Positions 53,900 through 63,552 of a DNA stretch of 64,000 bases are shown in pieces; the first letter of the stretch is position 1, and every line of letters begins with the position of its first letter. The stretch comes from Tsukamurella conjunctivitidis (GTDB lineage: Bacteria > Actinomycetota > Actinomycetes > Mycobacteriales > Mycobacteriaceae). The translations under genes and the position numbers were made by a program. The notes beneath the pieces are model-generated. The model did not search any database. It saw only the letters and a program-made list of their open reading frames with translations, and was not told where the DNA came from. The stretch covers positions 186,001-250,000 of the forward strand of contig NZ_VIGX01000005.1 in the NCBI RefSeq assembly GCF_007858475.1, given 5' to 3'.

Positions 53900-55032
53900 C
53901 CGACACCAGCATCGAGAGCGAGAAGAAGGCCTCCTTCTTCACCAAGCTGTACACGGGTACGGGCGCCTTCGACATCGTGGGCAAGCGCAATCGCTACTAC
54001 ATCGCCACGGGCGTGATCATCGTGATCGCCTTCCTGGGCATCCTGATCCCGGGCTTCAAGTTCAGCATCGACTTCGAGGGCGGCACGCAGATCTCGTTCC
54101 CCGTGGGGAACGCACAGGTCGACACCGCGAAGGTCCGCGAGACGGTGCGCGAGGCCACGGGCGTCGAGCCCTCGGCTGTGCAGACCGCCGGCACCGGGGC
54201 CGCGCAGACCTACCAGGTGGCGCTGTCCGAGCTCAGCAACAACCAGATCACGCAGGCCCGCGACGCGCTGTTCGAGACCTTCCACCCGCCCGCGCAGGAC
54301 GGGAAGCCGGCCGAGAACACGATCAGCTTCTCCGGCGTGAGCTCCACCTGGGGCGACCAGATCACCCAACGCGGCCTGCTGGCGCTGGCCGTCTTCCTGG
54401 TGCTGGTCACGGTGTACATCGCCGTCCGCTTCCGCGAGTGGGACATGGCGCTCGCCGCGCTCGCCTCGCTGTTCTTCGACGTGGTGGTCACCGCGGGCGT
54501 GTACGCCTGGTCCGGCTTCGAGGTCAGCCCCGCGACCGTGATCGGCCTGCTCACCATTCTCGGCTTCTCGCTGTACGACACGGTGGTCGTCTTCGACAAG
54601 GTCGAGGAGAACGTCCGCGGCGTGCTCAACACGAGTCGACGCACGTACGCCGAACAGGCCAACCTCGCGGTGAACCAGACCCTCATGCGGTCGATCAACA
54701 CCACGGTGATCTCGGCGCTGCCGATCATCGCGCTGATGGTGGTCGCCGCGGGCATGCTGGGTGTCGGCACCCTGATGGACCTCGGTCTGATCCAGCTGGT
54801 GGGCGTCGTGGTCGGCACGTACTCGTCGGTCTTCTTCGCGTCGCCGCTGCTGGTCTCGCTCAAGGAGCGCCGGCCGCAGTACCGGGCGCACAACGAGAAG
54901 GTGCTCGCCCGCCGGGCCCGCGCGGAAGCGGGGGAGTCCGCCGACACCGCTGCCGCGACGGACGCGGGCGCGGTGCGGCTCGACAAGGCGCCGGCCCGCC
55001 CGCAGACCAAGCGCGGCCGTCGTCGTGACTGA
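53896..55032 (+). CDS. secF: Protein translocase subunit SecF
   Basis: 378 residues, six transmembrane helices. [14 protein letters not shown] after helix 1 and [21 protein letters not shown] with its conserved aspartate define SecF. A basic C-terminal tail (TKRGRRRD) is present. Coupled to secD by overlap and overlapping apt by 8 bp. Confidence 0.96.
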   Translation: MTDTSIESEKKASFFTKLYTGTGAFDIVGKRNRYYIATGVIIVIAFLGILIPGFKFSIDFEGGTQISFPVGNAQVDTAKVRETVREATGVEPSAVQTAGTGAAQTYQVALSELSNNQITQARDALFETFHPPAQDGKPAENTISFSGVSSTWGDQITQRGLLALAVFLVLVTVYIAVRFREWDMALAALASLFFDVVVTAGVYAWSGFEVSPATVIGLLTILGFSLYDTVVVFDKVEENVRGVLNTSRRTYAEQANLAVNQTLMRSINTTVISALPIIALMVVAAGMLGVGTLMDLGLIQLVGVVVGTYSSVFFASPLLVSLKERRPQYRAHNEKVLARRARAEAGESADTAAATDAGAVRLDKAPARPQTKRGRRRD

Positions 55033-55585
55033 CGCGGCCCGCGCGGCGGTCGCCGCGCACACGCGGCACGTCGCCGGCTTCCCCGAGCCGGGAGTGGTCT
55101 TCGCCGACCTGACGCCCGTCTTCGCCGACGGTGCCGCCCTCGCGGCGGTCATCGACGGACTCGCGGCCGCGGGCCGCGGGCCGGAGGGGGCCGTCACCGT
55201 CGACCTGGTGGCGGGCCTGGACGCCCGCGGCTTCCTCCTGGGCTCCGGCGTGGCCCTGCGCCTCGGCGTCGGCACCCTCGCGGTGCGGAAGGCCGGCAAG
55301 CTGCCTCCTCCCGTGCTGCGCGAGGATTACCAGCTCGAATACGGTTCCGCCGCGCTCGAGATCCCGGCGGAGGGCATCGCCCTGGAGGGGAAGCGGATCC
55401 TGATCGTCGACGATGTGCTCGCCACCGGCGGCACGGTCTCGGCGGCGGTCGGGCTGCTGCGCCGCGCGGGTGCGATCGTCGAGCGCGTGTCGGTCGTTCT
55501 CGAGCTCGGGGCACTCGGCGGGCGGGCGCGACTGCAGGAATTGCCCGGCGGTGCCATCGCGGTCTCGGCCATCTCGGTAGGCTGA
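55025..55585 (+). CDS. apt: Adenine phosphoribosyltransferase
   Basis: 186 residues. Salvages adenine with PRPP to [26 protein letters not shown] and the PRPP loop [14 protein letters not shown] are intact. Start GTG 55025 lies inside the end of secF (8-bp overlap), so translation is coupled. The secD-secF-apt-rel order is typical of actinobacteria. Confidence 0.95.
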   Translation: MTDAARAAVAAHTRHVAGFPEPGVVFADLTPVFADGAALAAVIDGLAAAGRGPEGAVTVDLVAGLDARGFLLGSGVALRLGVGTLAVRKAGKLPPPVLREDYQLEYGSAALEIPAEGIALEGKRILIVDDVLATGGTVSAAVGLLRRAGAIVERVSVVLELGALGGRARLQELPGGAIAVSAISVG

Positions 55586-55624
55586 ATCCCTAGTCCAATC
55601 ACGTCGTCCGGGCGGGGAGGCACC

Positions 55625-57967
55625 ATGTCGCTGCAGTCTCAGGGTTCCGACGCCGCGCGCACACCCGCCGGGGCGGGGCAGCAGGGCCCGCCCAACCTGG
55701 AGACCACGGGGTCCACGACGCGCCGCGTACGGGCGCGCCTGGCCCGCCGCATGACGGGGACCCGCAACCACGTGCGGCCGGTGCTGGAGCCGCTCGTGGC
55801 GCTGCACCGCGAGGTCTACCCCAAGGCCGACGTCGCGCTGATCGAGCGCGCCTACGACGTGGCGGAGCAGCGGCACGCCAGCCAGATGCGCAAGTCGGGC
55901 GATCCGTACATCACCCATCCCCTCGCGGTGGCGACGATCCTCGCCGAGCTCGGTATGGACACGACGACGCTGGTGGCGGCGCTGCTGCACGACACCGTCG
56001 AGGACACGGGGTACAGCCTCGAGCAGCTCACCACCGAGTTCGGCCCCGAGGTGGCCCACCTGGTGGACGGCGTCACGAAGCTGGACAAGGTCGCGCTCGG
56101 CAGCGCGGCCGAGGCCGAGACCATTCGCAAGATGATCATCGCGATGGCCCGCGATCCGCGCGTGCTGGTGATCAAGGTCGCGGACCGGCTGCACAACATG
56201 CGCACCATGCGGTTCCTGCCGCCGGAGAAGCAGGCCCGCAAGGCCCGCGAGACGCTCGAGGTGATCGCCCCGCTGGCGCACCGCCTCGGCATGGCGACGG
56301 TCAAGTGGGAGCTCGAGGACCTGGCCTTCGCCATCCTCCACCCGAAGAAGTACGACGAGATCGTGCGGCTCGTGGCCGACCGGGCACCGTCGCGCGACAC
56401 CTACCTGGCCGCGGTGCGCGCGGAGATCAACGGGGCGCTGGCGGCGCAGCGGATCGTGGCCGACGTGCAGGGCCGCCCCAAGCACTACTGGTCGATCTAC
56501 CAGAAGATGATCGTCAAGGGCCGCGACTTCGACGACATCCACGACCTGGTCGGCGTGCGGATCCTGTGCGACGAGGTCCGTGACTGCTACGCCGCCGTCG
56601 GCACCGTGCACTCGCTGTGGCAGCCGATGGCGGGCCGGTTCAAGGACTACATCGCGCAGCCGCGGTACGGCGTCTACCAGTCGCTGCACACGACCGTGAT
56701 CGGCCCGGAGGGCAAGCCCCTCGAAGTGCAGATCCGCACGCGCGAGATGCACCGGACGGCCGAGTTCGGCATCGCCGCGCACTGGCGCTACAAGGAGACG
56801 AAGGGGCGCGCGGGCGGCGGCGCCAAGGGGTCGGACCTGGCCGAGGTCGACGACATGGCGTGGATGCGTCAGCTGCTCGACTGGCAGCGGGAGGCGGCGG
56901 ACCCGGGGGAGTTCCTCGAGTCGCTCCGTTACGACCTCGCGGTCAAGGAGATCTTCGTCTTCACGCCCAAGGGTGACGTCATCACGCTGCCCGCGGGCAG
57001 CACCCCGGTGGACTTCGCCTACGCCGTGCACACCGAGGTGGGACATCGGTGCATCGGCGCCCGCGTGAACGGCCGGCTCGTGGCGCTGGAGCGCAAACTC
57101 GAGAACGGTGAGGTCGTCGAGGTCTTCACCAGCAAGGCGGAGAACGCCGGCCCGTCCCGCGACTGGCAGTCCTTCGTCGTCTCCCCGCGCGCGAAGGCCA
57201 AGATCCGGCAGTGGTTCGCCAAGGAGCGCCGCGAGGAGGCGCTGGAGAACGGCCGCGACGCCATCGCCAAGGAGGTGCGCCGTTCCGGCCTCCCACTGCA
57301 ACGCCTGACGAACGCGGAGTCGATGGCGGGCATCGCCAAGGAACTGCGCTACGCGGACGTCTCAGCGCTCTACACGGCCGTGGGCGAGCACCAGGTGTCC
57401 GCGCACACCGTCGTGCAGCGGATGCTCGAACAACTCGGCGGCATCGAGGAGGCGACGGAGGAACTCGCCGAGCGCAGCACCCCGTCGACCATCTCCGGCC
57501 CCACCGCGACGACGGACGTCGGCGTGCTCGTCACCGGCCAGCCGGGCGTGCTCGCGAAGCTCGCCAAGTGCTGCACCCCGGTGCCCGGCGACGAGATCGT
57601 CGGCTTCGTGACCCGGGGTGGCGGCGTCAGTGTGCACCGCACCGACTGCACCAACGTCGCCGAGCTGCGCAAGGAGCCGGAGCGCTTCCTGGACGTGAAG
57701 TGGGCGCCGTCGGCGTCGTCGGTCTTCCTGGTCGCGATCCAGGTGGAGGCGCTCGACCGGCACCGCCTGCTGTCCGACGTGACGAAGGTGCTCGCCGACG
57801 AGAAGGTGAACATCCTCTCGGCGTCGGTCACCACGTCACGCGACCGGGTCGCGGTGTCGCGCTTCACCTTCGAGATGGGCGATCCGAAGCACCTCGGGCA
57901 CGTGCTCAACGTGGTGCGCAACGTGGAGGGCGTGTACGACGTCTACCGCGTGACCTCCGCGCAGTAG
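55625..57967 (+). CDS. rel: Bifunctional (p)ppGpp synthetase/hydrolase Rel
   Basis: 780 residues. The HD hydrolase has HPLAVATIL and LLHDTVEDT (H122/D123). The synthetase domain has IYQKM and [19 protein letters not shown], where RFKD is the RxKD form found in bifunctional enzymes. Next come TGS (about 440-500), a zinc-finger/helical region ([21 protein letters not shown]) and a C-terminal ACT domain. It controls the stringent response. ATG 55625 has GGGGAGG upstream. Confidence 0.97.
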   Translation: MSLQSQGSDAARTPAGAGQQGPPNLETTGSTTRRVRARLARRMTGTRNHVRPVLEPLVALHREVYPKADVALIERAYDVAEQRHASQMRKSGDPYITHPLAVATILAELGMDTTTLVAALLHDTVEDTGYSLEQLTTEFGPEVAHLVDGVTKLDKVALGSAAEAETIRKMIIAMARDPRVLVIKVADRLHNMRTMRFLPPEKQARKARETLEVIAPLAHRLGMATVKWELEDLAFAILHPKKYDEIVRLVADRAPSRDTYLAAVRAEINGALAAQRIVADVQGRPKHYWSIYQKMIVKGRDFDDIHDLVGVRILCDEVRDCYAAVGTVHSLWQPMAGRFKDYIAQPRYGVYQSLHTTVIGPEGKPLEVQIRTREMHRTAEFGIAAHWRYKETKGRAGGGAKGSDLAEVDDMAWMRQLLDWQREAADPGEFLESLRYDLAVKEIFVFTPKGDVITLPAGSTPVDFAYAVHTEVGHRCIGARVNGRLVALERKLENGEVVEVFTSKAENAGPSRDWQSFVVSPRAKAKIRQWFAKERREEALENGRDAIAKEVRRSGLPLQRLTNAESMAGIAKELRYADVSALYTAVGEHQVSAHTVVQRMLEQLGGIEEATEELAERSTPSTISGPTATTDVGVLVTGQPGVLAKLAKCCTPVPGDEIVGFVTRGGGVSVHRTDCTNVAELRKEPERFLDVKWAPSASSVFLVAIQVEALDRHRLLSDVTKVLADEKVNILSASVTTSRDRVAVSRFTFEMGDPKHLGHVLNVVRNVEGVYDVYRVTSAQ

Positions 57968-58040
57968 CCGCCCGGGCACGGCCGCGCGCCCCATAGCCGC
58001 CCCGCGCGCCCGCCGGCGCGCTCGCGATTCCCGGCGACGA

Positions 58041-58070
58041 CGAAGGCCCCCGCCGGAGCGGGGGCCTTCG
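58041..58070. terminator. Bidirectional terminator between rel and the cyclophilin gene
   Basis: Perfect 13-bp stem CGAAGGCCCCCGC / GCGGGGGCCTTCG with a CGGA loop, between convergent genes. The stretch 57968-58040 holds nothing else recognisable. Confidence 0.75.
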
Positions 58071-58082
58071 CGGTGTCGCCTG

Positions 58083-59183
58083 CTACTGGGCGAGCGCCAT
58101 GGTGGTGATGTTCACCGGCTCCTTGGGCTTGCCGTCGGTGACGGGCTTGTCGCCCGGCTTCGGCGCGGGGTCGCCGTCCTTGGGGACGATGCCCTTCTTC
58201 GCGATCATCTGCAGCACCGTCAGGCCCGCATCGTCGACCTTGCCGATCACGGCGTAGTTCGCGGGCAGGGTCGTCTCCTTGTAGACCAGGAAGAACTGGC
58301 TGGACCCGGTGTTCGTGGTGGCCGGTTGGCCCGTCATCGGGTTCGCCTCGGAGTTCGCGTTCGCGACCGCGATCGTGCCGGCGGGGTAGACCACGTTCGG
58401 CGTCTGCTGCATCGGGTTCGCGGAGCCGCCCGCCTCCTTGAGGAAGGTCGGCTTCTCGTCGGGGGAGGTCCAGCTCGGGCCGCCGCTGCCCGTGCCGGTC
58501 GGGTCGCCGCACTGGAGCACGAACAGGTCGGAGGTCCCGGCCTTGGGATCCGCCGTGTTCGCCACCTCGCGGTGGCAGGGGGTGCCGTCGAAGTACTTCG
58601 CCTCGATGAGCGTCAGGAAGGTCTGCACGTTGCACGGAGCCTTCGACCGGTCGAGCTCGAAACCGATCGCGCCGGCGTTGGTCGTGATGGTGCCGTTCGC
58701 GGTTCCGGTGTTCGGGACGTCCTTGCCGTCGGGCTTGGTGACGCCCTTGTTCTTCCCGGTCAGCGTGTCCAGCGCGGGCAGCGCCTTCTCCGCCTCGACG
58801 ATCTGCTTCTCGACGGTGTCGATCTGCTCCTGAGCGGTCTTCTGCTGATCGGCGGGCATCTTGGCCATGCCGGCCTTCTGCTGCGCGATCTGCCCGCGCG
58901 CCTTGGTGATGTTCTCGCGCAGCGCGGCCGCCTGATCGGGACGATCGGCGAAATCGCACGTCACGTGGAGCGACTTGTAGCGGTCCTCGGCGCCGACCCG
59001 GAGCGGGGCCCGGGGCCCCTGCGGGAGCCAGATGTAACAGCCGGCGGCGACGAGCGCGACCACGACGACGCCGGCGACGGCACCCGCCTTGATCTTGCGC
59101 TTGCGCGCGTCGGCCTCACGCCGCTCGTTCTGCTTCGCCAGCTTCTCGCGGGCGGCCTGGCGGCGCTCTTCATTGCTCGGCAC
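58083..59183 (-). CDS. ppiB: Membrane-anchored cyclophilin-type peptidyl-prolyl isomerase (PpiB, Rv2582-like)
   Basis: 366 residues. A basic N-terminal cytoplasmic segment (KLAKQNERREADARKRK) precedes one transmembrane helix (about 33-52); the rest is external. Residues about 80-135 form a Gln/Lys/Glu-rich coiled coil (ITKARGQIAQQKAGMAK, EQIDTVEKQIVEAEKAL). The cyclophilin domain follows from about 165 with FDGTPCHR and GSSQFFLVYKE. GTG 59183 follows GAGGAGG. It probably folds secreted proteins at the membrane surface. Confidence 0.9.
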   Translation of the reverse strand: MPSNEERRQAAREKLAKQNERREADARKRKIKAGAVAGVVVVALVAAGCYIWLPQGPRAPLRVGAEDRYKSLHVTCDFADRPDQAAALRENITKARGQIAQQKAGMAKMPADQQKTAQEQIDTVEKQIVEAEKALPALDTLTGKNKGVTKPDGKDVPNTGTANGTITTNAGAIGFELDRSKAPCNVQTFLTLIEAKYFDGTPCHREVANTADPKAGTSDLFVLQCGDPTGTGSGGPSWTSPDEKPTFLKEAGGSANPMQQTPNVVYPAGTIAVANANSEANPMTGQPATTNTGSSQFFLVYKETTLPANYAVIGKVDDAGLTVLQMIAKKGIVPKDGDPAPKPGDKPVTDGKPKEPVNITTMALAQ

Positions 59184-59291
59184 GGTGTGACGACCTCCTC
59201 ATTACCGACATCCGGCGGGCACAACTGATCGCCAAGTCTGCCAGTTAAACCTGATAGACGCCGCCACCGGGTCTGGTGCCACAATGGTCGG

Positions 59292-60029
59292 ATGCTGATC
59301 ACCGGATTCCCCGCGGGGGTGTTCCAGACCAACTGCTACGTCGTCGCGGCCGGTCCGGACTCCGACGCCGTCGTCATCGACCCCGGTCAGGACGCCGTCG
59401 AGCCCCTCAAGCAGCTCCTGGCCGAGCACCGGCTCAACCCCGTCGCGGTCCTGCTCACGCACGGTCACCTCGACCACACGTGGACCGCGCAGCCCTTCGC
59501 CGACGAGTTCGGCATCCCCGTGCACATCCACGAGGCGGACCGGCCGATGCTCGCGGATCCCGCCGTCGGGATCGGGGCCGCGCTCGGCGCGATGATCGGG
59601 GATCAGGTCTTCGTCGAGCCGCAGAAGGTGATCGACCTCGTCGACGGCGAGCCCGTCACCCTGGCGGGCATCACCTTCGGCGTCGACCATGCGCCCGGCC
59701 ACTCGGCGGGCTCGATCGTCTTCACCGTCGACGCGCCCGCGGTCGACGGTGCCGGTACCCCGGTCGAGGGCGAGACGGTCACCGTCGCCTTCGACGGCGA
59801 CGTCCTGTTCCAGGGGTCCATCGGCCGGACGGATCTGCCGGGCGGGAGCCACGAGCAGCTGCTGGGCTCGATCGCGGCGAAGCTGCTGCCGCTGCGGGAC
59901 GACACCGTCGTCCTGCCGGGCCACGGCCCGGCCACCACCATCGGGCGGGAGCGGGCGTCGAACCCGTTCCTGCAGGGGCTCACGGGTACCGAGACACCCG
60001 CTGAGCGGAAAGGACGATACGGACTGTGA
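59292..60029 (+). CDS. Metallo-beta-lactamase-fold hydrolase (glyoxalase II-like, Rv2581c type)
   Basis: 245 residues with the metal motif THGHLDH (H57, H59, D61, H62), AGHSAGS-type third-histidine loop ([13 protein letters not shown]) and LPGHGP near the end. Glyoxalase-II-like, but other thioester substrates are possible. A CACAAT box lies 6 bases before the ATG. The stop overlaps hisS (GTGA). Confidence 0.9.
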   Translation: MLITGFPAGVFQTNCYVVAAGPDSDAVVIDPGQDAVEPLKQLLAEHRLNPVAVLLTHGHLDHTWTAQPFADEFGIPVHIHEADRPMLADPAVGIGAALGAMIGDQVFVEPQKVIDLVDGEPVTLAGITFGVDHAPGHSAGSIVFTVDAPAVDGAGTPVEGETVTVAFDGDVLFQGSIGRTDLPGGSHEQLLGSIAAKLLPLRDDTVVLPGHGPATTIGRERASNPFLQGLTGTETPAERKGRYGL

Positions 60030-61324
60030 GCGCCGGTAGCTTCCAGGCTCCCAAGGGCATTCCCGACTACATCCCGGTGCCGTCGGGGGAGAAGAACAGC
60101 TCCGCCGATTTCCTCGCCGTGCGCACCGCGCTGCTGCGGGCGACCGCCGAGGCGGGGTACGGCTACATCGAGCTGCCGATCTTCGAGGACACCACGCTGT
60201 TCGCGCGCGGCGTCGGCGAGTCGACCGACGTCGTCGCCAAGGAGATGTACACCTTCGCCGACCGTGGCGACCGCTCGGTGACGCTGCGTCCCGAGGGCAC
60301 CGCAGGTGTGGTCCGCGCGGTGCTGCAGCACGGACTCGACCGCGGCCAGCTGCCGGTCAAGGCCGCCTACGCCGGGCCGTTCTTCCGGTACGAACGGCCT
60401 CAGGAAGGGCGCTACCGGCAGTTGCAACAGGTGGGCATCGAGGCCATCGGGGTCGACGACCCCGCGCTCGACGCCGAGGTGATCGCGGTCGCGGACCGCG
60501 CGTACCGCAGCGTCGGCCTCGACGGTTTCCGCCTGGAGGTCTCGAGCCTCGGCGACGGCACCTGTCGCCCGCAGTACCGGGAGAAGCTGCAGGAGTTCCT
60601 GTTCGCGCTCGACCTCGACGAGGAGACGCGGCGCCGTGCCGAGATCAACCCGCTCCGGGTGCTGGACGACAAGCGGCCGGAGGTGAGGGCCATGACGGCC
60701 GACGCGCCGCTCATGATCGACAACCTGACGCCGGAGCCCAAGGAGCACTTCGAGAAGGTGCTCGGCTACCTCGACGCGCTCGGTGTGCCCTACGTCGTGA
60801 ATCCGCGCCTGGTCCGCGGCCTCGACTACTACACGAAGACGTGTTTCGAGTTCGTCCACGACGGCCTGGGTGCCCAGTCGGGCATCGGCGGCGGCGGCCG
60901 CTACGACGGTCTCGTCGAGCAGCTCGGCGGGCGTGAAGGCGTCACGGGCGTGGGCTTCGGCCTCGGCGTCGATCGCACCCTGCTCGCCCTGGCCGCGGAG
61001 GGCAAGCGCGCCCCGTCGGCGCCGCGGGTCACCGCCTTCGGCGTGCCCCTCGGTGACGCCGCGCGCGATGCGATGGTGCCGCTACTGGGGCGCCTGCGGC
61101 AGGCCGGGGTCGCGTCCGACATGGCGTACGGCAACCGTGCCATGAAGGGCGCGATGAAGGCCGCGGACCGTTCGGGTGCCCGATTCGCCCTGATCCTGGG
61201 CGATTCCGAGCTCGAACAGGGCGTCGTGATGGTCAAGGATCTCGCGAAGGGTGAGCAGCGGGCCCTCCCGATCGATACCGTCGTGGGCGTGATCGTGACC
61301 GAGAGCGCCGAGAGCGCAGGGTAG
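60026..61324 (+). CDS. hisS: Histidyl-tRNA synthetase
   Basis: 432-residue class II synthetase. Motif 2 region [15 protein letters not shown] and [21 protein letters not shown], the histidine-specific [15 protein letters not shown], and motif 3 [11 protein letters not shown] are intact, then the anticodon-binding domain. GTG 60026 overlaps the upstream stop by four bases. Confidence 0.96.
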   Translation: MSAGSFQAPKGIPDYIPVPSGEKNSSADFLAVRTALLRATAEAGYGYIELPIFEDTTLFARGVGESTDVVAKEMYTFADRGDRSVTLRPEGTAGVVRAVLQHGLDRGQLPVKAAYAGPFFRYERPQEGRYRQLQQVGIEAIGVDDPALDAEVIAVADRAYRSVGLDGFRLEVSSLGDGTCRPQYREKLQEFLFALDLDEETRRRAEINPLRVLDDKRPEVRAMTADAPLMIDNLTPEPKEHFEKVLGYLDALGVPYVVNPRLVRGLDYYTKTCFEFVHDGLGAQSGIGGGGRYDGLVEQLGGREGVTGVGFGLGVDRTLLALAAEGKRAPSAPRVTAFGVPLGDAARDAMVPLLGRLRQAGVASDMAYGNRAMKGAMKAADRSGARFALILGDSELEQGVVMVKDLAKGEQRALPIDTVVGVIVTESAESAG

Positions 61325-61329
61325 CCCGC

Positions 61330-62022
61330 GTGTCCTCCAGTCCCGCCGAGCCCGGCGCCCGCGACCCGCGGGAGCTGAGCGCGGAGGACGCCGTCGACGT
61401 GGACTTGATCCCGCCGCGCATGGTGCTGCCCAAGGTGCGCCGCGCGGTGGCCGTGGGACTCGCGGTGACCGTCGTGATCGCGGTGGTCGTCACCGTCCTC
61501 GCCGGACCGATGTGGGGCATCGCGGTCCTGGTCGCGGGCGCCGCGCCGGGCCTGGGCGGCTATCTCGGCGTCGCGCGGCGTCGAGTGGTGCTCGATCACC
61601 GCGTGCTCACCCGCCGGACGCTGCGGACGCAGCGCGTCAACCTGATGGACGCCGACGAGGTCGACCTGGTCGCGGAGGTGGCACGGCTCGCGCAGGTCTC
61701 GTTGCGCATCCGGCACGGGCGCACGACGATGCGCCTGCCGATCGCCCTGTACGAGGGCCCCGCTCGCGGTCGTGTGCGGGGCCGCGAGCTGCCGATGCTG
61801 GGCACGCGCCGGCTCGCGGAGGCGCTCGACCGGAACCGTCGCCCCGAGGTGCGCGACATCGGACGGGTGCTCGCCGAGCAGTCGCGCGGCCAGGCCGCGT
61901 CGATGCCGATGCGCGACCGTCCGCTGTTCCGCGCGGCGGGGATCGCGCGAGAGGTCGGTGGCGCGGAGGAACTGGTGTTCACGGCCGACGAGGTGGACGA
62001 GATCGCCCGCCCTCCGTGGTAG
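61330..62022 (+). CDS. Conserved membrane protein, possible PH-like domain
   Basis: 230 residues. Two adjacent transmembrane helices (about 38-58 and 60-80) are followed by a basic cytoplasmic region with beta-strand pattern (RRVVLDHRVLTRRTL, VSLRIRHGRTTMRLPI) of the bacterial PH type and a helical tail. GTG 61330 is 5 bp after hisS, so co-transcribed. Function unknown. Confidence 0.7.
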   Translation: MSSSPAEPGARDPRELSAEDAVDVDLIPPRMVLPKVRRAVAVGLAVTVVIAVVVTVLAGPMWGIAVLVAGAAPGLGGYLGVARRRVVLDHRVLTRRTLRTQRVNLMDADEVDLVAEVARLAQVSLRIRHGRTTMRLPIALYEGPARGRVRGRELPMLGTRRLAEALDRNRRPEVRDIGRVLAEQSRGQAASMPMRDRPLFRAAGIAREVGGAEELVFTADEVDEIARPPW

Positions 62023-62053
62023 AGGTGGCGGTGGACGCGCGGTGTTCGAACGC

Positions 62054-62082
62054 TTGACTGTCATCGAACCACATGTTCGAAT
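62054..62082 (+). promoter_or_regulatory. Promoter with LexA-like palindrome for the radical SAM gene
   Basis: TTGACT (62054-62059) and TCGAAT (62077-62082) are 17 bases apart, and GTG 62089 follows 6 bases later. Between them lies TCGAAC-CACAT-GTTCGA (62064-62080), a perfect-armed SOS-like palindrome with a 5-base instead of 4-base centre. Confidence 0.6.
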
Positions 62083-62088
62083 GGCGGT

Positions 62089-63129
62089 GTGCGATGGGAC
62101 GGTCAGCTGCTGAGTGATGCCGGTTCGGGCGTGCGTGCGCTGCCGGGCCTCGAGGGCGTCGGGCGCACGGTCACGACGCCGGAGTTCGAGGGCGTCACCT
62201 TCCACGAGGTGCTGTGCAAGAGCGCGCTGAACAGGGTGCCGGAGTCGTCGGCCATGCCCTTCTCCTGGACTGTCAACCCGTACCGCGGATGCACGCACGC
62301 GTGCACCTACTGTTTCGCCCGGTCGAGTCACGAGTACCTCGAGTTCGACGCCGGCGGTGACTTCGACTCGCAGATCGTGGTGAAGACGAATCTGGTCTCG
62401 GTCCTCAAGAAGGAACTGCGGCGCGCGTCCTGGCGGGGGGAGCCGGTCGCGCTCGGCACCAACACCGATCCCTACCAGCGCGCCGAGGGCCGCTATCGCC
62501 TGATGCCGGGTGTGATCGGGGCGTTGGCCGGCGCGGGCTCGCCGATCTCGATCCTCACGAAGGGGACGCTGCTGCGGCGCGATCTCCCGCTGCTGACGAC
62601 CGCTGCCACTCGGGTCCCGGTACAACTGTCGGTGTCGCTGGCACTGCTCGACCCGGAGCTGCAGCGCTCGCTGGAGCCGGGCACGCCCAAACCCGAAGCG
62701 CGCCTGGAACTCATCCGCGCGATCGCGGAGGCGGGGTTCGACTGCCACGTCATGGTCGCGCCGGTGGTGCCCTACCTCACTGACGACGCCGCGTCGCTGC
62801 GCGCACTGATCGCCGCGCTCGCGGACGCCGGGGCCACCAGCGCCTCGGTCATGGCGCTGAACCTCACCGGGCGGTACCGGGAGTGGTTCCTCGGGTGGCT
62901 GTCGGAGAACCATCCGATGCTGGTGCGGCGCTACCGCCAGCTGTACGGCTCCACGGGCCGCGTCTCGTCGGAGTACCGCACGCACCTGCGCGCCCGCGTC
63001 ACCCCGATGCTCGAGGAGTTCGGCCTGATGCGGCTGGAGGATCCCTACGCGAGCCCGCCGCCGCGCGCGCCGCGCGCCCCGCGGGTCGACGGCTCCGCCG
63101 CGCCCGATCTTCAGGAGTCGCTCTTCTAG
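62089..63129 (+). CDS. Rv2578c-family radical SAM protein
   Basis: 346 residues. The [4Fe-4S]/SAM motif is CTHACTYC (C68, C72, C75), followed by SPL/ELP3-like features: ALGTNTDPYQRAEG and SILTKGTLLRRDLPLL. The family is related to spore-photoproduct-lyase-like proteins, and mycobacterial members are DNA-damage responsive. GTG 62089 is the first start after the promoter; the reading frame has no good ribosome-binding site, consistent with a leaderless mRNA. Ends with a Pro-rich tail. Confidence 0.9.
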   Translation: MRWDGQLLSDAGSGVRALPGLEGVGRTVTTPEFEGVTFHEVLCKSALNRVPESSAMPFSWTVNPYRGCTHACTYCFARSSHEYLEFDAGGDFDSQIVVKTNLVSVLKKELRRASWRGEPVALGTNTDPYQRAEGRYRLMPGVIGALAGAGSPISILTKGTLLRRDLPLLTTAATRVPVQLSVSLALLDPELQRSLEPGTPKPEARLELIRAIAEAGFDCHVMVAPVVPYLTDDAASLRALIAALADAGATSASVMALNLTGRYREWFLGWLSENHPMLVRRYRQLYGSTGRVSSEYRTHLRARVTPMLEEFGLMRLEDPYASPPPRAPRAPRVDGSAAPDLQESLF

Positions 63130-63135
63130 ACAGGT

Positions 63136-63155
63136 GCGTAACCAATGCGTTACGC
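63136..63155 (+). promoter_or_regulatory. ArsR-type operator
   Basis: GCGTAAC / GTTACGC inverted repeat with a 6-base spacer, overlapping the TACGCT -10 box (63151-63156) that is 6 bases before GTG 63163. Autoregulation is likely. Confidence 0.65.
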
Positions 63156-63162
63156 TTTTCCG

Positions 63163-63552
63163 GTGAGCGTCTTCACCGCCATCGCCGACCCGGTTCGCCG
63201 GAGGATTGTCGTCCTGCTGAGCGGGACTCCGATGACCGCGGGCCAGATCGCCGGCGAGTTCGACATCAGTCGGCCGGCCGTCAGTCGACATCTCCGCGTC
63301 CTGCGCGACGCGGGGGTGGTGGAGGGCGGACCGTTGGGCGAGGACGGCCGCGAGCGGTCGTACGTGCTACGGCTCGGCGCCCTCGACGAGGTCGACGGTT
63401 GGCTGGCGCGGGTGCGCGGCTCCGCGCGGCTCGGGGGTCTGCTCGCCTCGCCCGCGCTGGACACCGAGGTGCGCCGCGCGCGGCGCGACAGCGCTCCAAG
63501 TGCGAATCCTGGGAACGGCATCGACCGAACGAATGAACGGGGAACGGCATGA
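63163..63552 (+). CDS. ArsR-family winged-helix transcriptional regulator
   Basis: 129 residues. ADPVRRRIVVLLSG and the recognition helix ISRPAVSRHLRVLRDAGVV are typical. No metal-binding cysteine motif in the DNA-binding helix, as in the subgroup paired with SRPBCC (AHSA1) proteins. GTG 63163 follows a TACGCT box by 6 bases; an in-frame ATG at 63145 lies within the operator. The stop overlaps the SRPBCC start (ATGA). Confidence 0.88.
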   Translation: MSVFTAIADPVRRRIVVLLSGTPMTAGQIAGEFDISRPAVSRHLRVLRDAGVVEGGPLGEDGRERSYVLRLGALDEVDGWLARVRGSARLGGLLASPALDTEVRRARRDSAPSANPGNGIDRTNERGTA

